From assembly GCA_025993795.1 (NCBI GenBank), contig JAMQHL010000012.1:1-64000 (forward strand): a stretch of 64,000 nt of DNA. The letters run 5' to 3'. Below the pieces are notes generated by a model, which saw nothing but the letters and a program-made list of their open reading frames with translations, was not told the origin of the DNA and made no database searches. This DNA is from Planctomycetota bacterium. GTDB lineage: Bacteria; Planctomycetota; UBA8742; UBA2392. This document shows positions 28,060 to 39,013 of the stretch, piece after piece (the stretch's first letter is position 1; each line of letters starts with the position of its first letter). The translations under genes and the position numbers were made by a program.

Positions 28060-28088
28060 CCCGCCGTGGGCGGGCCGCTGCTTTTTTT
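28060..28088 (+). terminator. Terminator-like hairpin in the glnA leader
   Basis: CCCGCC (28060-28065) pairs with GGCGGG (28069-28074) with the 3-nt loop GTG; a run of seven T follows at 28082-28088 after a 7-nt spacer. It lies 33 bp before glnA with no gene in front of it, so it may be an attenuator rather than the end of a gene. Confidence 0.5.
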
Positions 28089-28120
28089 GATTTTGCCCAG
28101 CGCTGCCGGAGAGTGACGCC

Positions 28121-29575
<1,455 letters not shown>

Positions 29576-29585
29576 AAAATCAGGG

Positions 29586-29612
29586 AGCCCCGACCGTACG
29601 GTCGGGGCTTTT
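29586..29612 (+). terminator. Intrinsic terminator after glnA
   Basis: AGCCCCGACCGT and ACGGTCGGGGCT (29586-29609) form a perfect 24-bp palindrome, followed by TTTT. It starts 10 bp after the glnA stop codon. Confidence 0.85.
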
Positions 29613-29717
29613 CATCAAGCGCACTTGCCCCTCGCGGACGCTTCGGGCTCTCTCTCTTGCCGGGCTTGCACTTACCCGCCTTGCGCTCTGGCGCCCCCTA
29701 TCCCAATATTCCCCCCC

Positions 29718-30431
29718 ATGTCGCGCACCCTTGAACTGGAAATTCTCCCGCAACCCGATGACCAGACCTGTGGCGTGACGTGCCTGCACGCGGTGTATGG
29801 CTATTACGGGCTCAAGCTCGAGCTGCCGGCGCTGATTGACGAGGTCGAACACCTGAAATCAGGCGGGACGCTTGGCGTACTGCTGGGGATTGATGCCCTG
29901 CGGCGCGGCTTTGACGTCACCCTGTACACCTACAACCTGAACCTGTTTGACCCGGTCTGGTTCCAGGCGGGTGTGAACATCCAGGACAAGCTGCTCCAGC
30001 AGGCCGCCTTCAAGAACCACCCAAGGCTAACGGCTGCAACGCGCGGCTATGTCGAATTCCTGGACACGGGCGGCAAGGTGAAGTACGAAAACCTTTCACC
30101 CAACCTGATTCGCCGCCACCTGAAAAAGGGCGTGCCGCTGCTGACGGGCCTCAGCGCGACTTACCTGTACGGCACAGCCCGGGAGTTCGGCCCCAAGGAC
30201 GACTACGACGACGTGCGCGGTGTACCCAGCGGTCACTTCGTCGTGCTCGTCGGCTACAGCCCGCGCGGGCGCGCGATTGAAGTCGCCGACCCATGGCGCC
30301 AGAATCCGATCACGGGTGAAGACCAGCACTACAGTGTCGATGTGGACCGCCTGATCGCGGCGATTCTGCTGGGTATTGTCACCTACGATGCCAACCTGCT
30401 GGTCATACAACCCAAGAAGGGCGGCGCGTGA
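29718..30431 (+). CDS. C39-like cysteine peptidase, first gene of a putative peptide-amidoligase cluster
   Basis: The 237-residue protein starts at the ATG at 29718, which has no ribosome binding site; an in-frame upstream extension lacks conservation. It contains the C39/papain-like catalytic set: QTCG (Cys), GHFVVLVGYSP (His) and EVADPW (Asp). No signal peptide or transporter domain is present, so it acts in the cytoplasm. It overlaps the next gene by 4 bp. In this cluster it could cleave a peptide or protein that the ligases build or modify. Confidence 0.78.
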   Translation: MSRTLELEILPQPDDQTCGVTCLHAVYGYYGLKLELPALIDEVEHLKSGGTLGVLLGIDALRRGFDVTLYTYNLNLFDPVWFQAGVNIQDKLLQQAAFKNHPRLTAATRGYVEFLDTGGKVKYENLSPNLIRRHLKKGVPLLTGLSATYLYGTAREFGPKDDYDDVRGVPSGHFVVLVGYSPRGRAIEVADPWRQNPITGEDQHYSVDVDRLIAAILLGIVTYDANLLVIQPKKGGA

Positions 30432-31882
30432 ACACACTCATCGTCGTGAACAATCCCGACAACTGGCCGCTGCATATCCCGGGCGTGCAGGTTGTGGGTG
30501 CCCGGGCATACCTGACGGACCGGCGCTTCAGTGACCTCAAGGGCACCAAGGTCTTCAACCTATGCCGCTACTACACATACCAGCGACTGGGCTATTACGT
30601 GTCCCTGCTGGCGGAAGCGCGCGGGCATCGGCCCCTGCCGGACATCAACACGATCACGAACCTTCGCAATCTCAGCATGCCGCGCGGCGAGTCGCAGGAA
30701 CTTGACGAAGAAATTCAGCGTGTGCTGAAGCCCCTCAAGAGCGACGAGTTCACGGTCAGCATCTACTTCGGCCGCAACATGGCGGCGCGCTACAAGCGCC
30801 TGGCGCTCATGCTGTTCAACCTGTTCCCTGCACCGTTCCTGCGCGCCGAGTTCGTGCGTGAAGCCAAGTGGTGGTCCCTGACGCATATCGGGACCATCCC
30901 CTACTCCGAGGTGCCCGAAAGCCACAAAGAGTTCGTGCAGACCAGCGCCGCAGAGTACCTGACGCGCGCTCACCGGCGCCCGTCCAGGCGCAATCGCCCA
31001 AGGTACGACATGGCGATCCTGTTCGACCCCGATGAAGAACACAGGCCCTCCAACGAACGCGCGATCAAGCGCTTCATCGACGCGGCCTGGGATGTCGGGT
31101 TCAACAGCGAAGTCATCAGCAAGGGCGACTACGGGCGCCTGGCCGAATTCGACGCGCTGTTCATCCGCGAAACCACGGCGGTCAACCACCACACCTACCG
31201 CTTCTCGCGCCGCGCATCGAACCTTGGGCTTGTTGTCATGGACGACCCGCTCAGCATCCTGCGTTGCACCAACAAGGTGTACCTAGCGGAGCTGCTGGAG
31301 CACGCCAACATCCCGGCCCCGCGTACAATCATTGCCCATGAGGACAACCTCGACGACGTCATCGTGCACCTTGGATTGCCCTGCGTGCTCAAGCGCCCGG
31401 ATGGCGCATTCAGCCAGGGCGTGAAGAAAGCCACCGACGTCGATGAGCTGCGCCGCATCATCGAAAGCATGCTCGAAGACAGCGACCTCGTCATCGCCCA
31501 GGAGTGGACGCCCACCGACTACGACTGGCGCATCGGAGTCATCGACGGCAAGCCGCTGTACGCCTGCCGCTACCACATGGCTGCGCGTCACTGGCAGATC
31601 GCCAGCGGCGACGACTTCGGCAAGGTGGACACGATGGCCGTGGCGGACGCGCCGCCCAAAGTCATCGACGTGGCTGTGCGCGCCGCGAACCAGATCGGGC
31701 GTGGCCTGTACGGTGTTGACCTGAAAGAGGTCAACGGCCAGCCGATGATCATCGAAGTCAACGACAACCCGAACCTCGACGCGGGCTATGAGGACGCCGT
31801 GCTGAAGGAAGAACTCTGGCGCGAAATCGCCCGCGTGTTCCTCAAGCGCATTGAGGCCAAGCGCGCAGGAGGCGCCCCATGA
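30428..31882 (+). CDS. RLAN-domain RimK-like ATP-grasp ligase
   Basis: The GTG at 30428 overlaps the preceding stop (GTGA). The 484-residue protein has an N-terminal RLAN-like domain (about residues 15-170, with FNLCRYYTYQRLGYYVSLLA) and a C-terminal ATP-grasp domain. The latter shows PCVLKRPDGAFSQGVKKA, an AQEWTPTDYDWRIGVIDG segment and a metal-binding motif MIIEVNDNPNLDAG near the end. ATP-grasp enzymes of this type join a carboxylate to an amine using ATP, as RimK does with glutamate. The substrate is unknown. It ends in a 4-bp overlap with the next gene. Confidence 0.88.
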   Translation: MNTLIVVNNPDNWPLHIPGVQVVGARAYLTDRRFSDLKGTKVFNLCRYYTYQRLGYYVSLLAEARGHRPLPDINTITNLRNLSMPRGESQELDEEIQRVLKPLKSDEFTVSIYFGRNMAARYKRLALMLFNLFPAPFLRAEFVREAKWWSLTHIGTIPYSEVPESHKEFVQTSAAEYLTRAHRRPSRRNRPRYDMAILFDPDEEHRPSNERAIKRFIDAAWDVGFNSEVISKGDYGRLAEFDALFIRETTAVNHHTYRFSRRASNLGLVVMDDPLSILRCTNKVYLAELLEHANIPAPRTIIAHEDNLDDVIVHLGLPCVLKRPDGAFSQGVKKATDVDELRRIIESMLEDSDLVIAQEWTPTDYDWRIGVIDGKPLYACRYHMAARHWQIASGDDFGKVDTMAVADAPPKVIDVAVRAANQIGRGLYGVDLKEVNGQPMIIEVNDNPNLDAGYEDAVLKEELWREIARVFLKRIEAKRAGGAP

Positions 31883-33093
31883 CGCTGCATCTCTGGCAGG
31901 GCTTCGGCGTTGAGCTTGAGTACATGATCGTCGATCGGCAGACGCTTGCAGCACGGCCCATCAGTGACGATTTGCTCAAGGCGGTCGGTGCGCAAGGCGG
32001 CGACATCGAACGCGGCGATGCGGCATGGTCCAACGAGCTGGTCCTGCACGTGATCGAGTTCAAGACCAACGGCCCGGCGCCCGCCCTGGCCGCCCTGCCC
32101 GCCTTGTTCAACGAGCAGGTTCGCGCCGCCAACGCCGCACTTGAGCCCATGGGCGCGATGCTGCTGCCCGGCGGCATGCACCCATACTTTGACCCCGCCA
32201 CCGAAACGCGCATCTGGCCCCACGACTACAACGTCGTCTATGAAACCTACAACCGCATCTTTGACTGCCGCGGCCACGGATGGAGCAACCTGCAGGCCAC
32301 GCACCTGAATCTGCCATTTGCCGACGACGCCGAGTTCGCGCAACTGCACGCCGCCATCCGCTACATCCTGCCGCTGCTGCCGGGGCTGGCCGCCGCGTCG
32401 CCGGTCGCGGAAGGGCGCCTGCAACCGGCGCTGGACTTCCGGCTTGTGAACTATGCTCAAAACAGCGCGCGCATCCCAAGCTCCACGGGCGAAGTCGTGC
32501 CTGAGCCGATCTACACGCAGCAGGGCTATTATGAAGGCATCCTGCACAAAATCTGGGCTGACACGGCGCCCTTTGACCCCGACGGCAACCTGCGGGGCGA
32601 GTTCGCCAACGCGCGCGGCGCCATCGCCCGCTTTGACCGCATGGCCGTCGAGATCCGGGTGCTGGACATCCAGGAGTGCCCGCTGGTTGATATCGCGATC
32701 TGCGCCGCGACCGTCGCCGCGCTCAAGGCGCTGATTGCACAGCGCTGGGCGCCACTGGACCAGATTGCCCGCACCGAGGTAAAGCCGCTGGCGGCCATGT
32801 TCCGTGCCGCGATGGTCGATGGCGAAAACACGGTAATCGATGACCTGCCCTATCTGCGCGGCCTGGGTATCGACGAGCCGTTGACCATTGGCGAGGTCTG
32901 GCACCACATCGCGTTTGAAACCGAGCTGGCCGACCCGTGGCGAAAGGTCGTGCGCACGATCGAGCAGCAGGGCACGCTGGCAACTCGCATTCGCCGGGCG
33001 CTCGCCGCTGCGCCCTCCCGCGCGCAGATCGATGGCGTGTACCGGGCGCTCTCGCAGTGCCTTGCCGATGGCCGCATGTTCGAGCCGCAATGA
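31879..33093 (+). CDS. GCS2-like carboxylate-amine ligase
   Basis: The 404-residue protein begins GFGVELEYMIVDRQT, the ELE motif of the glutamate-cysteine ligase 2 (YbdK-like) family. It then has SNELVLHVIEFKTNGPAPA, HNDYN-like PHDYNVVYETYNRIF, the NLQATHLNLPF and ALDFRLVNYAQNSA segments. Family members couple glutamate or another amino acid to an amine with ATP. Start and stop codons overlap both neighbours by 4 bp, so its product is made with theirs. Confidence 0.85.
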   Translation: MTLHLWQGFGVELEYMIVDRQTLAARPISDDLLKAVGAQGGDIERGDAAWSNELVLHVIEFKTNGPAPALAALPALFNEQVRAANAALEPMGAMLLPGGMHPYFDPATETRIWPHDYNVVYETYNRIFDCRGHGWSNLQATHLNLPFADDAEFAQLHAAIRYILPLLPGLAAASPVAEGRLQPALDFRLVNYAQNSARIPSSTGEVVPEPIYTQQGYYEGILHKIWADTAPFDPDGNLRGEFANARGAIARFDRMAVEIRVLDIQECPLVDIAICAATVAALKALIAQRWAPLDQIARTEVKPLAAMFRAAMVDGENTVIDDLPYLRGLGIDEPLTIGEVWHHIAFETELADPWRKVVRTIEQQGTLATRIRRALAAAPSRAQIDGVYRALSQCLADGRMFEPQ

Positions 33094-33776
33094 GGTTCAA
33101 GTCCGTCATTGTCTCGTGCGAACACGCAAGCAACGCGGTGCCGGCGCGCTGGCGCGGCGCATTTCACGGCCACGAAAGCGTGCTGCAGACACACCGGGCG
33201 TGGGACCCGGGTGCCGCGCTGGTGGCGCGAGAACTGGCGCAGGCGCTGAACGCGCCCGCCTTCTTCGGCGAAGTCACGCGCCTGCTGGTTGACCTGAACC
33301 GCAGCGCCGATCATCCGGGCCTGCATTCTGAGTTTATGCCGCAGAGTGCCCGTGCCGAGATGCTGAAACAGTATTGGCAACCATACCGCAAGGCCGCGCG
33401 CGCAGCCGTTGCGCGCGCCCTGAAGCACGGGCCGGCGCTGCATCTTTCGATTCACAGCTTTACCCCCGTGCTGGATGGCAAGGTGCGAACCACCGAGTTC
33501 GGGTTGCTTTACGACCCCGCACGACATGGCGAGAAACAGTTTGTACTGCCATGGCAGCGGGCGCTGAAACGCCTGCTGCCCAACATGCGCACCAGGTTGA
33601 ACAACCCGTACCGGGGCACCAGCGACGGCTGCACCACCGCACTGCGGGCCGAGTTCGGGCCGAGCTATTGCGGTGTTGAACTCGAGATGAACCAGGCATT
33701 CTGTGCCAAGCCGGCGCACGATTGGGCCGATGTGCGGGCCGCCGTCGTTGCGTCCGTCTTGCGAGTACTTGCCTGA
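33090..33776 (+). CDS. N-formylglutamate amidohydrolase-like enzyme
   Basis: The start ATG at 33090 overlaps the previous stop by 4 bp; a frame extended to 32937 would run into the ligase gene. The 228-residue protein has VIVSCEHASNAVP, HRAWDPGAALVAREL and RLLVDLNRSADHPG, matching zinc-dependent N-formylglutamate deformylases. These cleave an amide bond of a glutamate derivative. In this cluster it probably removes a protecting or acyl group from a glutamyl product rather than taking part in histidine catabolism. Confidence 0.85.
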   Translation: MRFKSVIVSCEHASNAVPARWRGAFHGHESVLQTHRAWDPGAALVARELAQALNAPAFFGEVTRLLVDLNRSADHPGLHSEFMPQSARAEMLKQYWQPYRKAARAAVARALKHGPALHLSIHSFTPVLDGKVRTTEFGLLYDPARHGEKQFVLPWQRALKRLLPNMRTRLNNPYRGTSDGCTTALRAEFGPSYCGVELEMNQAFCAKPAHDWADVRAAVVASVLRVLA

Positions 33777-33850
33777 ATTGGCTGACCGTGCAGACCCGCT
33801 CTCATCGTATTGATTAGGGTCGGCATGGTCGCATTTGGGCCACCTGCTAC

Positions 33851-33856
33851 TACAAT
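33851..33856 (+). promoter_or_regulatory. -10 box TACAAT before the DUF3352-like gene
   Basis: TACAAT lies 25 bp before the ATG at 33882, giving a short leader that includes a GGGAG ribosome binding site. No clear -35 box. Confidence 0.4.
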
Positions 33857-33881
33857 GGCAGACCTTGGCGGGAGACGCTGC

Positions 33882-36323
33882 ATGCACGGGCTTACGGTAC
33901 TATGCGCAGTCGCGCTGCTTGCGACAACGCTGTATGCGCAGGACAAGGCAGTCGATATTGCCGTCGCATATCCATCGACCACCATGGTCTATGGCTCGAT
34001 GGACAACAGCCGCCTTACCAAAGACCTTGAACTCGACGAATTGATCAAGTCCCTGGGCAGCGAAACCGGCATGCCGGGCCTCGACGACCTGCTTGTGGAC
34101 CGCCTTGAGCTGCAGCTCACGCCCGCCGAGATCAAGAAACTCATTTCTGACCTCAAGCGTAGCAGTTTCGGGCTGCTTGATGTGGGCGTCACAGGCCCCA
34201 AGTTGCTGGGCGTGTTTGAAGTTGCAGATCTAGCGGCAGTCTCGCGTGCGCTGAGACAGGCAAGGCAGCAGGACCGCGCCACCATCCCTGCTGTCAAGGA
34301 TCACTACGGCACAGATATCTACGCAGTTGAATTTCCAATGCCCGCTGAGGCGATTCAGCCCGGGCGCGGCATGCGCATGAACCCCTTCGGCGGCTGGTTG
34401 CAGGACCAGGAATTCTGGATCAGTGTGTTTCAGGGCCGCTGGCTGGTGGTCAGCAACAGCTTCACAGCAGTCACCGACGCCCTGGACTTCCTTTCGTTTC
34501 CTGATGACACCGTTGACACGCTGATCTCCAGCGCACGGTACCGCGAAGCGATCAAGGAATACAGCAAGCCCGACGCGCTGCTGTATGTCAGCATCGAGTC
34601 GGTAATCAATGCCGTGGAGCGCCTGGGGGGCGACCAGGGTCGCGGCATGATGTGGTGGCAGATGCTTGGGTGGTGGTTCCCGATGGATATAGATGATGGC
34701 GCTGCCGGGTTCATGGTGCGCCTGCTGCAGTATGAGCAGTTCAAAAGTGCATCGGCCGCCATGTGGCTGGATGAAGCCAAAGCCACCATGCGCATTGACG
34801 TCGGGTTTGCGTTTCACAATGCACCGGGCTGGTTTGACGCGCTGCGCATTGAGCCGCAAAAGCGGCCGTTTGCGGACATGATTCCCAGCGACACGACGCT
34901 GGCGCTGACCGAGTGCGTGAAAGACCCGATGGCTCTGTATCGCGAGGTCCAGGAATTCTTCGTAACGCGCGCCAGAACTGCGGGGCAGGACGAACTGGCC
35001 GAAGCATGGGAAAGGTGGGAACAGGGCCTGACCGCCGAAGGCGCCAACCTGGAAGAAATGCTGGGCCACCTCGCCGGCGAGCAGGCGTTGATCCTGCTGC
35101 CCAAGCAGGAAGAGAGCGATACACCGTTTGATCTCCAGCCCGCAACCTATGCCGCCATGTTCTCCGTCAAAGACTGCGCCGCTGCCGAGAAATACCTGTT
35201 CGAGAACCTGCTGCCAAGCCCGCTGGGCGAGTTCCTGCGCCCCGCCGAGGGCGGCTTGACGCCGGTCGAGATTCACAATGGCATCGAGATTCACTATGCG
35301 TCCGTCGGCAACGTGGCGTTCGCGCTGGTGCCGAAGCAAGACGGCTCGGGCGTGCTGATGTTCGGCGAATCCGAAGCCATCAAGCGCATCGTTGACGCGC
35401 ACACCGCGGGCAAGAACGTCGCCACGCTGACTTCATGGAAGGCCGCACAGGCAATGCTGCCTGAGAAATCGAGCATGGGGATGTACCTGAACGCGGGGGC
35501 GCTGATCAAAGCCGTCGGCAACATCTTCAGCTTGTTCAATAACGCATGGTGGTGGGACCAGGAAGGAAACGACGGTTTCGACCGCGACGACACCGACAAA
35601 GACCAGGACCAGATTCCGTACGTATCGGAATTCTTTGGCAACACCGTGATTGCAGGCGGCGCGCAAAGCGAACAGGCGGGCGTGATGCTGCGCCTTGTCG
35701 CTGCGGGTTGGCCGGCGCGCGCGCAAATGCAGGAAATGGTAAGCCATTTCCGCGACGTGAAGCGCAACAGAGAAGTCCGCGACGACCTGTTGAAGGTACG
35801 CGAAGGCGTCCTGGCGCACCTGGCCATCAAGGGCAGCTTGCCCAAGGACATGCCGGCGCTGGTCACCAACGGTTATGTGCGCGATACGGAAGTCACCCAG
35901 GATCCCTTCAGTGGCGACATGAAACTGGAATACAAGCTGGCAGAGGTACCGGAGACAGTGGATTCACGGCAGGCCATCCTGCTGGCATACCAGCCGGCAC
36001 CCGGGTTGCGCGGCAACCACCTGTGTGTTCTGTATAACCAGCACATCGTCGAACTGACGCCCGAGAACCTGACCAAGGCCATTGCCCGCGCCAAGGCCGG
36101 CGAGTCCCTGGAAGAAGCCCTTTACGCCGAGAAGTTGCAGCCGCTGCATAACCAGAACCTGCGCGTTCCGCGCTTTGTTGAAGAGGACTGGGACAACCAG
36201 CTGGAAGTTGTAGTGATCGACGACCAGGGCGAGGAAGAGGTCCTGGAAGTAGAAGAAGATGCCGCGCGTGAAACCACAGAGCGCGTCTTGGACGAGAAAG
36301 AAGCAGCAAAGAAGCAGGACTAG
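33882..36323 (+). CDS. Large secreted protein, DUF3352-like, copy 1
   Basis: The ATG at 33882 follows GGGAG and starts a signal peptide (MHGLTVLCAVALLATTLYAQ). The 813-residue protein looks like the DUF3352 group: segments such as GTDIYAVEFPMPAE, FWISVFQGRWLVVSNS and TLALTECVKDPMALYREVQEF recall proteins that test for low enzyme-like activity or serve as periplasmic scaffolds, with no known catalytic motif. A short Asp-rich stretch (FDRDDTDKDQDQIPY) may bind a cation. It is followed after 46 bp by a paralogue of similar length and layout, so both are probably cotranscribed. Function unknown. Confidence 0.7.
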   Translation: MHGLTVLCAVALLATTLYAQDKAVDIAVAYPSTTMVYGSMDNSRLTKDLELDELIKSLGSETGMPGLDDLLVDRLELQLTPAEIKKLISDLKRSSFGLLDVGVTGPKLLGVFEVADLAAVSRALRQARQQDRATIPAVKDHYGTDIYAVEFPMPAEAIQPGRGMRMNPFGGWLQDQEFWISVFQGRWLVVSNSFTAVTDALDFLSFPDDTVDTLISSARYREAIKEYSKPDALLYVSIESVINAVERLGGDQGRGMMWWQMLGWWFPMDIDDGAAGFMVRLLQYEQFKSASAAMWLDEAKATMRIDVGFAFHNAPGWFDALRIEPQKRPFADMIPSDTTLALTECVKDPMALYREVQEFFVTRARTAGQDELAEAWERWEQGLTAEGANLEEMLGHLAGEQALILLPKQEESDTPFDLQPATYAAMFSVKDCAAAEKYLFENLLPSPLGEFLRPAEGGLTPVEIHNGIEIHYASVGNVAFALVPKQDGSGVLMFGESEAIKRIVDAHTAGKNVATLTSWKAAQAMLPEKSSMGMYLNAGALIKAVGNIFSLFNNAWWWDQEGNDGFDRDDTDKDQDQIPYVSEFFGNTVIAGGAQSEQAGVMLRLVAAGWPARAQMQEMVSHFRDVKRNREVRDDLLKVREGVLAHLAIKGSLPKDMPALVTNGYVRDTEVTQDPFSGDMKLEYKLAEVPETVDSRQAILLAYQPAPGLRGNHLCVLYNQHIVELTPENLTKAIARAKAGESLEEALYAEKLQPLHNQNLRVPRFVEEDWDNQLEVVVIDDQGEEEVLEVEEDAARETTERVLDEKEAAKKQD

Positions 36324-36369
36324 CAACAGACAACGGGCCTTACCTCGCATTACCGACTCGGGAGACGCA

Positions 36370-38940
36370 ATGAGACTGACGATACTGGCTGTGATGGCGG
36401 CGCTGTTGATGGCGCCGGCGCTCTGTGCACAGAAGGTGGCACCCAAGGACGGCGACTTGATTCCGCGCGCCGGCACGCTGGCCTATGCCGTAAGCGACCG
36501 GCCGGAAGCGCTGCTGCACCTGTTTGGGCGTGACGCATCGGGCAAGTGGCGCATCCGCGGCTTTCTTGAGGGCAAGCTTGAAGAAGAGTTTGCCACCGAT
36601 CCCGATGGCGAAGAGGCACGCCGTGCCCGCAGCATCCTCGAATATGTGTCCAACAGCTACGAGGCCATCCAGCGGGCGGAACTCGGCCTGCTGGACGTTA
36701 CTCTCGATGGCCCCAAGTATGTTCTGCTGCTGCACGCGAAATCCGGCCGCAAAATCGACATTGCGCCCGCATTCCTGGCCGAGTACCTGGCCGAAACCCG
36801 CGAGTTCCAGGGGGTAAAATACCTCGAGTACCGCGGCCCGGATGCCACGGAGCCTGCCGACGAAGGTAGTGAGCGCAGAGAAGATGAAGCGCACCGCCCC
36901 GCAGTCAAGATGGGCATGGATCGCTTCTATGTCGCGGCAATGCCCGACGGCGTGATGATCGCCAACTTTGAAAGCAGTATTCGCGAATCCATCCAGCGCC
37001 TCGTCTCCGGGGACTACTCCGAAAGCCTGTCCGGCCGTGCCGAGTTCCAGGAATGGAAAGCTACCCACAAGCCGCACGACCTTTCGTTCTTTCTCGTCGG
37101 GCGCGAACTCCAGAACGCGATTGAGCGCGTTCTCCCCAGCAAAGACCAAAGCGGGGTTGATGCCCAGGGCGTGTACCGCGGCATCGATGACTGGCTGCAA
37201 CTTCGCGAGTACCGGTACGTCGTGTTCGACCTCGACTATGATGAAAGCGCCAGGGCGTTCACGATTGCGGCCGCGTTCAAGACGCGCCGGCAGACGCGCC
37301 TGCTCGAGAAACTGGCGATCGAACCCGCGGACTTCAAGCTTCTTAAGTACGTGCCCACAGGCGCCGTCATGAGCATGGGAGTCCAGCTCGGCGATGCCAG
37401 GAAGACGTTTGAGAACCTGAAAGAGCTCTCGTACGACGTTGAGGGATGGTACGAAGAAGTAATGAAGGGCTTTGGCCGTGCCGTGCCGCCCGATTTTCCG
37501 GACGAGCCGCCGCCCGACGAAGGCATTGAGCCGAAATCGGTACTGCCCGGCATAACGCTGGCCGAGTTGCTGCAGCTGGCCGGCGAGGGAGAAGGCTCTG
37601 GCGACACGGGCGACAAAGAGAGCGAAATCGACCGTATGCTCGCCAAGCTCGACGAAGCACTGGCAGAGTACGGCACCACCGTCGATGAAATCCTGTCGGC
37701 TCTTGGTACCGAGTTGATCGTGCACCTGACGCCAGACCTTGAGCGCGCCAAAGCCAGGGTCTGGGGCACGCCCGACATGGGCGACGTGCTGGCCTCGGGC
37801 ACGCTGGGTGTGGTGATCGGGTTGAAAGACACCGACAAGGCAAGGCAGATCATCGCCGCCGCCCGTGAGAAAGACCCCCGCGGCGCCTTCCGCGGGTTTG
37901 AAAGCCTCGACTATCAGGGTCGCACCCTGATGCTCAGCGCAGAGCATCCCTTCGGATGGTGCTTTACCGACAACGCGCTGGTGCTGACCATCGTGCTGGG
38001 CCTTCAGGACCAGGATGCCACGGCGCCGGTGCTCAGCGGCATCACCGCCATGATTGACGCTTCGCGCAAAACCGGCAGCGGCGGCGCGTTCGTCGCCAAC
38101 GGCAGCAAGTTCCTTGAAGTGGACGTCGGCGCCTTGTCTCGTCTTGAAAACCAGCTGGCCGACCACCAATCCCACAAGCTTGACCGCTACGCGCAGCCGC
38201 CCCTCGAATCCAGCCCGACGCGCTTCATGGACGGCATGACCGTCGCCCTGCGCCTGAGGGAGCACAAAGACGGGGTCGAGATTGCCCTGCGTGTCGCCGG
38301 CATGCCGGACCTGTGGCAGTTTATCAACGGCGAAGCATCGATGATCGGCGGCGCCGGCAGCGCCCGCCGCAACGGCTATAATTATGGCGAAGAAAACCTG
38401 CGCAACCTGTCGCGCGTCCTGCGCGAACGCGCCGAGGCTGAACAGAGCGTAGACCTGGACGAAATGGTCAAAGCGGGCGTGATCCGGGGTGCCGCGCTGC
38501 AACTGCCTTTTGACAAGCGCTGGAAAGGCGAACTTGAGACCCTGGGCTGGATCACGCTTGACCAGGTCACCCGTGACAAAGACGGCAACCTGCCCGAATG
38601 GGTAGACGCCAAAGCCGCCGAAATGATTGAAACCAACGAAAAGGCCGCCTGGCGCTCCCTGAAGCTGATCGACGGAAACGTCGCAGAGCTGGTGCGCAAG
38701 TACAAGACAGGCTACGTCATCGCATATCAGGAGAGCGCCGATACGCTTGAGGGCCACATGGTCCTCTACGCCGACGGCCAGGTCGGATGGCTGGGCGCCA
38801 ACGCGTTCAAGGAAGCCTTGAAGCTGAATGCCGAGGGCAAGCCGGTACCTGCCGAAGAAAACTGGCACGACAGCACGGCACCGGTAGACTCCGGCGAACG
38901 CCTTCCGCCCGATGACCCATGGAACCCGATGGGCAAGTAG
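36370..38940 (+). CDS. Large secreted protein, DUF3352-like, copy 2
   Basis: The ATG at 36370 follows GGAGACGCA and opens a signal peptide (MRLTILAVMAALLMAPALCAQ). The 856-residue protein has the same architecture as its upstream neighbour: an initial RAGTLAYAVSDRPEALLHLFG segment, a GLLDVTLDGPKYVLLLH strand pair, a Pro/Glu-rich linker around residue 385, and a C-terminal half with GHMVLYADGQVGWLG. No catalytic motif is seen. It ends at an inverted repeat shared with the next, opposing gene. Function unknown. Confidence 0.7.
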   Translation: MRLTILAVMAALLMAPALCAQKVAPKDGDLIPRAGTLAYAVSDRPEALLHLFGRDASGKWRIRGFLEGKLEEEFATDPDGEEARRARSILEYVSNSYEAIQRAELGLLDVTLDGPKYVLLLHAKSGRKIDIAPAFLAEYLAETREFQGVKYLEYRGPDATEPADEGSERREDEAHRPAVKMGMDRFYVAAMPDGVMIANFESSIRESIQRLVSGDYSESLSGRAEFQEWKATHKPHDLSFFLVGRELQNAIERVLPSKDQSGVDAQGVYRGIDDWLQLREYRYVVFDLDYDESARAFTIAAAFKTRRQTRLLEKLAIEPADFKLLKYVPTGAVMSMGVQLGDARKTFENLKELSYDVEGWYEEVMKGFGRAVPPDFPDEPPPDEGIEPKSVLPGITLAELLQLAGEGEGSGDTGDKESEIDRMLAKLDEALAEYGTTVDEILSALGTELIVHLTPDLERAKARVWGTPDMGDVLASGTLGVVIGLKDTDKARQIIAAAREKDPRGAFRGFESLDYQGRTLMLSAEHPFGWCFTDNALVLTIVLGLQDQDATAPVLSGITAMIDASRKTGSGGAFVANGSKFLEVDVGALSRLENQLADHQSHKLDRYAQPPLESSPTRFMDGMTVALRLREHKDGVEIALRVAGMPDLWQFINGEASMIGGAGSARRNGYNYGEENLRNLSRVLRERAEAEQSVDLDEMVKAGVIRGAALQLPFDKRWKGELETLGWITLDQVTRDKDGNLPEWVDAKAAEMIETNEKAAWRSLKLIDGNVAELVRKYKTGYVIAYQESADTLEGHMVLYADGQVGWLGANAFKEALKLNAEGKPVPAEENWHDSTAPVDSGERLPPDDPWNPMGK

Positions 38941-38950
38941 AAGCAAGGAC

Positions 38951-38995
38951 AAGGGGAAGCAGGCAGGGAGGTAACTTCCCGCTCAGCTTCCCCTT
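38951..38995. terminator. Inverted repeat between converging genes
   Basis: AAGGGGAAGC (38951-38960) pairs with GCTTCCCCTT (38986-38995); the internal part can also pair. It separates the stop codons of the gene ending at 38940 and the opposing one ending at 39014. Confidence 0.6.
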
Positions 38996-39013
38996 CTTAC
39001 TTTCCACCATCGC

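Noticed and set aside
36340-38952. 870-residue minus-strand open frame
   Set aside because: It is antisense to the second DUF3352-like gene, which has a signal peptide and ribosome binding site; the antisense product has no recognisable domain.
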